Source of the DNA: Pseudomonadota bacterium
GTDB lineage: Bacteria > Pseudomonadota > Gammaproteobacteria > Ga0077536
Length of the DNA: 64,000 nt
Reading direction: 5' to 3'
Assembly: GCA_016719885.1 (NCBI GenBank)
Contig: JADJYF010000006.1
Location: 186,001 to 250,000 of the forward strand
Both the position numbers and the translations under genes were made by a program. Shown here piece by piece: positions 60,073 to 64,000 of the stretch. Each line of letters opens with the position of its first letter. Position 1 is the first letter of the stretch. The notes under the pieces were generated by a model. It did not search any database and was not told where the DNA came from. It saw only the letters and a program-made list of their open reading frames with translations.

Positions 60073-60579
60073 ATGAAGCGGCATCTGCAATTGCTGGCCG
60101 ACTACCACGTGTGGGCCTTGGAGACACTTTACGAAGCGCTGCTGCCGCTCGACGACACGCGCTATCGCGCCGACCGCGGCCTGTTTTTCTACAGCATCCA
60201 CGGCACGCTCAATCACCTGCTGGTGGCCGACAGCGTGTGGTTCGGGCGCTTCATCGGCCAGCCGTTCAGCGTCAGCGGTCTGGATGCGGAACTCGAGAGC
60301 GATCGCGAGAAACTCGAGCAGCGCCTGTGCGGGCACAGCGCCAACTGGCGCGCGTGGCTGGCCGCGCGCAGCGATGCCGAATTGGTGGCGCCGCTGGTCT
60401 ACAGCAACATGTCGGGCACGCGCTTCGAACAGGAAACCGCCACGCTGCTGCTGCACGTGTTCAATCACGCCACCCATCACCGCGGTCAGATCTCGGCGGC
60501 GCTGACCGCCTATGGCATCGATGCCCCGGAAATGGACCTGATCTGGTACCTGAGGCGTGGGCCCTCGCCGCTAGGCTGA
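60073..60579 (+). CDS. DinB family protein
   Basis: This 168-residue four-helix-bundle protein has the DinB/YfiT metal site: His in YSIHGTLNHLLVADSVW near residue 45 and the pair HATHHRGQ near 135. It also has the family N-terminus LLADYHVWALETLYEALLPL and the ending MDLIWYLR. Members are thiol-dependent or damage-inducible proteins of mostly unknown function. It is divergent from the ThDP-enzyme gene and convergent with the small exported protein after it. Confidence 0.93.
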   Translation: MKRHLQLLADYHVWALETLYEALLPLDDTRYRADRGLFFYSIHGTLNHLLVADSVWFGRFIGQPFSVSGLDAELESDREKLEQRLCGHSANWRAWLAARSDAELVAPLVYSNMSGTRFEQETATLLLHVFNHATHHRGQISAALTAYGIDAPEMDLIWYLRRGPSPLG

Positions 60580-60583
60580 GCGT

Positions 60584-60949
60584 CTACTCCGCCGGCACGG
60601 TCGCCATCAAGGTCGCGCAATCCGGGCCGTAGCGCCGCTCGACGCTGTGGAAATTCTTCCAGTCGGAGTTCATGAGCTTGGTCATTTCTCCCGCCGAGCG
60701 CGCCATGAGATCGTCCAGGGATTTGCGTCCGACCAGCTTGATGCCCTCGTTGAAAGCCCGCTCGCCGGCGCCGTACACCTCTTCGTATTCCTTCATCGGC
60801 TTGACGTTCACGGCATTGAAATAGAACGCCGCGCAGGTCGCGAAGCGCGCGGCCTGGTCTTGCGCCGCGGAGGGCGTCTCGGCGGCCGCCCCCATGGCAA
60901 ACGTCAACAGCGTGAGCGCGCAGAGCGCACGCGAAATGGACAGGGTCAT
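60584..60949 (-). CDS. Small exported protein of unknown function
   Basis: This 121-residue protein has a signal peptide (MTLSISRALCALTLLTFAMGAAA) and a short helical mature part with two cysteines (CAAFYFNAVN near residue 40 and GPDCATLM near 110) that could pair in the periplasm. I recognise no family. The ATG at 60949 follows AAGG. The gene is 13 bp past the stop of the RraA-like gene, so it may be the tail of that transcript. Confidence 0.75.
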   Translation of the reverse strand: MTLSISRALCALTLLTFAMGAAAETPSAAQDQAARFATCAAFYFNAVNVKPMKEYEEVYGAGERAFNEGIKLVGRKSLDDLMARSAGEMTKLMNSDWKNFHSVERRYGPDCATLMATVPAE

Positions 60950-60962
60950 GGCCTTACCTTCA

Positions 60963-61625
60963 TCAATCATCGAGCTTGAAGGCGAGCTTGCTCGGCTCGC
61001 CGCGTTGCAGTGCGTCGACATGCTCGGCCAGCGTGATCATCGAGATCAAGTCGTGACCGGCGTCGAGGCGCGCACGCACCACGGTCTCGCGCGCCTCGAT
61101 GGCGCGCGCGGCGGCGAGGAGCGCGCGAAATTCGGCGGCGCTGGCGACGATGAGACCGTCGTCGTCACCCACCACGATGTCGCCGGGCTTGACCGCCACG
61201 CCACCGCACACCACCGGTACCTGCAGGGCGCCGAGTTCACGGATGGTGCCGGACATCGGACACAGGCCGCGCGCGTAGACCGGCAAGGCCAGCTTGCGCA
61301 GCGTGCTGACATCGCGCACCGGGCCGTCGACGATGATGCCGGCGAGGCCGCGACGGGCCGCTTCCATGGAGAACAATTCGCCGACCACCGCGCGACTGCT
61401 GCCCTGCGTGTCGACAACGAGCACCTCGCCGGGCACGGCGGCATCGAGCGCGCGGATCACCGCCAGGAAGTCCTCGTGGCAACGCACGGTGCGCGCCACG
61501 CCCACCAGCTTCACGCCGGTATTGATGGCACGCAGCCCGACGTCCATCACGCGCAGCGCTTTGTCGGCGTCGGCCAGCGATGCGCAATCGAGTTCCAGCA
61601 GGGCTTGTCTGAGTTCGGCATCCAT
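60963..61625 (-). CDS. RraA-like / HMG aldolase family protein
   Basis: This 220-residue protein has the RraA-like fold with the conserved AGIIVDGPVRDVSTL, where the Arg and Asp of the aldolase site are seen, preceded by the loop RAVVGELFSMEAARRG and followed by PVVCGGVAVKPGDIVVGDDDGLIV. In this fold, proteins act as 4-hydroxy-4-methyl-2-oxoglutarate aldolase, as oxaloacetate decarboxylase, or bind RNase E. The adjacent HpaI-type aldolase favours a carbon-carbon lyase. Its ATG overlaps the TGA of that gene by one base. Confidence 0.9.
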   Translation of the reverse strand: MDAELRQALLELDCASLADADKALRVMDVGLRAINTGVKLVGVARTVRCHEDFLAVIRALDAAVPGEVLVVDTQGSSRAVVGELFSMEAARRGLAGIIVDGPVRDVSTLRKLALPVYARGLCPMSGTIRELGALQVPVVCGGVAVKPGDIVVGDDDGLIVASAAEFRALLAAARAIEARETVVRARLDAGHDLISMITLAEHVDALQRGEPSKLAFKLDD

Positions 61626-62383
61626 CACTGTCGTGCTCCGCGCAAAGTGTCGAGCAATTGCCGCGCACCGGCGGCGAATATGGCGATGTCCGCACTGGCG
61701 GACACCAGCGTAAAGCCGTCGCGGATGTGCGACAGCAAGAATTCCGGCGTGGCGCCGTGGATGCCCACCGGCATGCCATGGGCGTGACACACGTCGCGGA
61801 TGTGCCGGATGGCGTCCAGCACTTCCTTGTCCTGCACGCGGCCAATCTTGTTGAAGCTCGCCGACAGGTCGTAGGGCCCGATGAACACCGCATCGACGCC
61901 TTCCACCTTGCAGATCTCCTCGATGTTCTCCACCGCGTCGACGTGCTCGGCGAGCACGATGACGGACGTCGCGTCGTTGGCGCGCGCCACGTAGTCCTCG
62001 GCGTTCAGGCCGTACATGCTGGCGCGCGACAGGCCGAAGCCGCGGCTGCCCATGGGCGCAAACTTGGCGTAGCTCACGATCAGGCGCGCATAGGCGGCGG
62101 AATTGACCTGCGGCACGATGATGCCGGCCGCGCCGGCGTCGAGCGCGCGCTTGATCGATATCTCGTCACCGCGCGACAGGCGCACCACGCACGGCGTGTT
62201 GCCGGCGGTCTGCACCATGCGCTGCACCGCCGGCGGCGCCAGCGGCGCATGTTCGGTCTCGATGAACAACCAGTCGTAACCGATGTGGCACAGCGCCTCG
62301 ACCACCTCCGGCGCTTCGAGGGTGACGATGGTGCCGAGCAACACCTCGCCGGCGCGCAGTCGTTGACGGAAATTGAAATTCAT
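61625..62383 (-). CDS. HpcH/HpaI family class II aldolase
   Basis: This 252-residue aldolase matches the HpaI/2-keto-3-deoxy-acid group: LLGTIVTLEAPEVVEALCHIGYDWLFIETEHAPL, VVRLSRGDEISIKRALDAGAAGIIVPQVNS and GVDAVFIGPYDLSASF. The metal-binding Glu/Asp and the catalytic Arg and His are in these segments. It should cleave a 2-keto acid to pyruvate and an aldehyde. It pairs with the RraA-like gene, overlapping it by one base. The ring-cleavage pathway that would feed it is not in the window. Confidence 0.93.
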   Translation of the reverse strand: MNFNFRQRLRAGEVLLGTIVTLEAPEVVEALCHIGYDWLFIETEHAPLAPPAVQRMVQTAGNTPCVVRLSRGDEISIKRALDAGAAGIIVPQVNSAAYARLIVSYAKFAPMGSRGFGLSRASMYGLNAEDYVARANDATSVIVLAEHVDAVENIEEICKVEGVDAVFIGPYDLSASFNKIGRVQDKEVLDAIRHIRDVCHAHGMPVGIHGATPEFLLSHIRDGFTLVSASADIAIFAAGARQLLDTLRGARQ

Positions 62384-62441
62384 TGCGCTTGCGCTCCGGG
62401 TGGCGGCCAGGCGGTCGACGTTCAGGGTGCGGCGACTCGGC

Positions 62442-63254
62442 TCAGCCCTTGATCTTGAACGTCTCCTGCCAGTGCATGCCCTTCGAATCCTCGACCTCGG
62501 CGCGGATCTCGCTCACGCCCTCGGGACGGAAGAAGAAGCGGAAGCTCGGATCCTCGCTCACCGAAAAGCCGGTCTCGGCGGTCATCAAGAGCTTGTCGCC
62601 CTCGTAGAGCTTGATGGTCTTGACGTAGTGCTCGGGGCGAATGAGCTGGGTCTTCTGATCCTTCTGCATGCCGGTGACATTGGGATGACTCAGGAGAAAC
62701 TGGCCGATCATGAGATCGCCATGGGCGTCGTCGCTGACGGCGCGGAATTTCATTTCGCCGATGTGCGCCATGGCCTTTTCGAAGTCGCTGGCGGCCGGCG
62801 CCGAACAGCCGCCCTGGGCCTTGACGAAGTTTGTGACCAGGTGATGCTCGCCGGTGTTGAGCACCGCCACCGCGCGGATGTTGGTGTACTGGTCGACGCG
62901 CACGCGCAGCGCGAGATCGGCGCGCCCCGAGGCCGGCGTCAGGTGGAAGATGCCGGCCAGCGGCTGCGGATTGTTTTCGACGAAGACGTAGATGTCCTTG
63001 ATGTAGCGCGCCTCGGTCTGGGCAATGCCGGCGCTGATCGAAACCGGCGTGAAGGCCGCGTCCTCGGAGCGATAGGGCGTCTTCATGTCGATGATGGCGC
63101 GCCCTTCGGTGAGCGGCGTGTCACCGAAATAATGGGGCTTGAGCAGCGTCGCCCAGACGTCGACGGCGGACTGCGCGTCACCTTCCGCGGCAATACCGCC
63201 GACCGGTGCGCATAGCGCGACGAACAGCAGCAACAATGGAATGAATCGAACCAT
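62442..63254 (-). CDS. SoxYZ-like carrier protein (quinoprotein dehydrogenase-associated)
   Basis: This 270-residue exported protein has a signal peptide (MVRFIPLLLLFVALCAPVGGIAA), a SoxY-like domain (about 30-165) that ends in GGCSAPAAS, and a SoxZ-like domain (about 175-270: FLLSHPNVTGMQKD and FFRPEGVSEIRAEVEDSKG). It fits the fused carrier family found beside PQQ-type alcohol dehydrogenases. Its cysteine could carry a thiol intermediate, as SoxY does, but here it is internal, not C-terminal. No Sox or quinoprotein gene is beside it. It lies 58 bp from the HpaI-type aldolase gene. Confidence 0.85.
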   Translation of the reverse strand: MVRFIPLLLLFVALCAPVGGIAAEGDAQSAVDVWATLLKPHYFGDTPLTEGRAIIDMKTPYRSEDAAFTPVSISAGIAQTEARYIKDIYVFVENNPQPLAGIFHLTPASGRADLALRVRVDQYTNIRAVAVLNTGEHHLVTNFVKAQGGCSAPAASDFEKAMAHIGEMKFRAVSDDAHGDLMIGQFLLSHPNVTGMQKDQKTQLIRPEHYVKTIKLYEGDKLLMTAETGFSVSEDPSFRFFFRPEGVSEIRAEVEDSKGMHWQETFKIKG

Positions 63255-63337
63255 GGCAACTTCTCCGACCGCCTCGGCATGGCAAGCACACCGCTGGTGA
63301 AATCATAGCGCAGGACGGTGGCGGCCTGCCTTGGCGC

Positions 63338-64000
63338 TCATTCGAAATGTCGATAGCCGCGTGCTGTCGGCGTGAGGTCTCGTCCTTGCGCGTCCACGCA
63401 ATGCACGCCACTGCCCGCCGTGACGTGGCCTATCTCGGTCAGCGGCACGGCGAGCTGCCGGGCCAAGCCATGCGCGGCGGGCAGCGCGGCCGGCGGGATG
63501 CACAGCGCCAGCTCGTAATCATCGCCCCCTGACAGCGCGAACTCGCGCGCGCGCTCGGCGCCGACCGCCGCCAGCAGGGCGGGCGACACTGGCAGGCATG
63601 ACACATCGACCGCCGCGCCACGGCCGCTGTGGCGCATGACGTGGCCGAGGTCGGCGAGCAAGCCATCGGAGACATCGATGGCGGCATGCGCCAGGGCGCG
63701 CAGGCCCTGGCCCAGCGCCAGACGCGGCGTCGGCCACAGGAAGCGCGCGAGCAAGGGATGCTCGGCGCGCGCCGCCGGATCGGCCAGCGCCAGGTCGAGC
63801 CCCGCGCGCGCATCGCCCAAGGTGCCGGATACCGCGATGACGTCACCGGTTTGCGCGCCACGGCGGCTGAGCGCGGGACCAGCGACGCTGCCCAGCACCT
63901 GCAGGCTCAGGGTCAAGGGACCGCGCGTGGTGTCGCCGCCGACCAGGCTGACACCGGCCGCGCCCAGGGCGCCGGCCAGGCCGCGCGCAAAGGCCGCCAG
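63338..64000 (-). CDS. thiL: Thiamine-monophosphate kinase, 5' end outside window
   Basis: Only the last 220 codons are in the window. They cover the C-terminal ATP-grasp-like part of ThiL: VSLVGGDTTRG, GDVIAVSGTLGDARAGL, AIDVSDGLLADLGH, SGGDDYELAL and the closing IGHVTAG. ThiL phosphorylates thiamine monophosphate to thiamine diphosphate. The upstream continuation lies beyond base 64000, so the start cannot be seen. Confidence 0.95.
   Translation of the reverse strand: MAAFARGLAGALGAAGVSLVGGDTTRGPLTLSLQVLGSVAGPALSRRGAQTGDVIAVSGTLGDARAGLDLALADPAARAEHPLLARFLWPTPRLALGQGLRALAHAAIDVSDGLLADLGHVMRHSGRGAAVDVSCLPVSPALLAAVGAERAREFALSGGDDYELALCIPPAALPAAHGLARQLAVPLTEIGHVTAGSGVHCVDAQGRDLTPTARGYRHFE

Noticed and set aside
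58281..60632. A 783-codon plus-strand frame
   Set aside because: It runs opposite the ThDP enzyme and then into the DinB gene in a wrong frame; no family features.
1..64000. Insertion sequence, prophage, tRNA or rRNA genes
   Set aside because: No transposase, integrase, phage structural gene, tRNA cloverleaf or rRNA segment was recognised on either strand by eye; a tRNAscan or IS search could confirm.

Overview
The window is GC-rich (roughly 65% by eye), densely coded bacterial chromosome. It most likely comes from a gammaproteobacterium: RapA at 41664-44507 is essentially confined to that class, and GcvTHP, RecQ, GlnK-AmtB and malate synthase G fit. Catabolic genes of the kind found in degraders of hydrophobic or terpenoid/steroid-like compounds are abundant (MMPL-type RND protein, P450, class III CoA-transferase, luciferase-like monooxygenases, thiolase-like proteins). 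I see no rRNA, tRNA, CRISPR, phage or insertion-sequence genes. The genus cannot be named from the sequence.

Layout. 1-3079: a pentaheme cytochrome c translationally coupled to a truncated outer-membrane barrel protein. 3261-7504: malate synthase G and a membrane GGDEF diguanylate cyclase. 7767-8237: a periplasmic carboxymuconolactone-decarboxylase-like protein. 8399-16221: a nitrogen-compound block with hydantoinase/oxoprolinase hyuA-hyuB facing an amidase, cobalt-type nitrile hydratase alpha and beta, an activator and a deazaflavin-type nitroreductase; a 23-bp palindrome lies in the divergent promoter region. 16238-20024: two tandem serralysin-like RTX proteases, the second frameshifted. 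20198-23446: two tandem thiolase-like proteins and a 73-residue protein. 23501-32674: a broken alpha/beta hydrolase, an MMPL-type RND protein, two luciferase-like oxidoreductases, a PAS-like protein, a TRAP-type binding protein and an RDD protein. 32769-36146: RecQ, an SDR, a HIT protein and a small zinc-ribbon protein. 36246-40786: gcvT-gcvH-gcvP. 40935-44507: a sulfotransferase and RapA. 44678-51530: a catabolic run of CoA-transferase, P450, lipoprotein, hydrolase, flavin monooxygenase and FAD monooxygenase. 51592-54006: a 55-residue exported peptide opposite a LysR regulator, an SMR transporter and a methyltransferase. 54149-56010: glnK-amtB with a sigma-54-type promoter and a strong terminator. 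56308-64000: a LolA-like protein, an NTF2-like protein, a small repeat protein, a ThDP enzyme, a DinB-fold protein, RraA-like and HpaI-like aldolases, a SoxYZ-like carrier and truncated thiL.

Two families of short palindromic repeats are scattered between genes. The first has the core GTCAGACTTCAGTCTGAC and sits at five loci, four of them between convergent genes. The second has the core GTGCGAATTCATTCGCAC. One copy of the first family is split by a run of 16 G. Two genes carry single-base frameshifts next to short homopolymers or GC repeats, so sequencing or assembly error must be considered alongside real decay. No clearly new defence or mobile system is visible. The strongest candidates for a second look are the repeat families, the nitrile/hydantoin block with its palindrome, the cytochrome-barrel pair and the thiolase-like pair without a catalytic cysteine.
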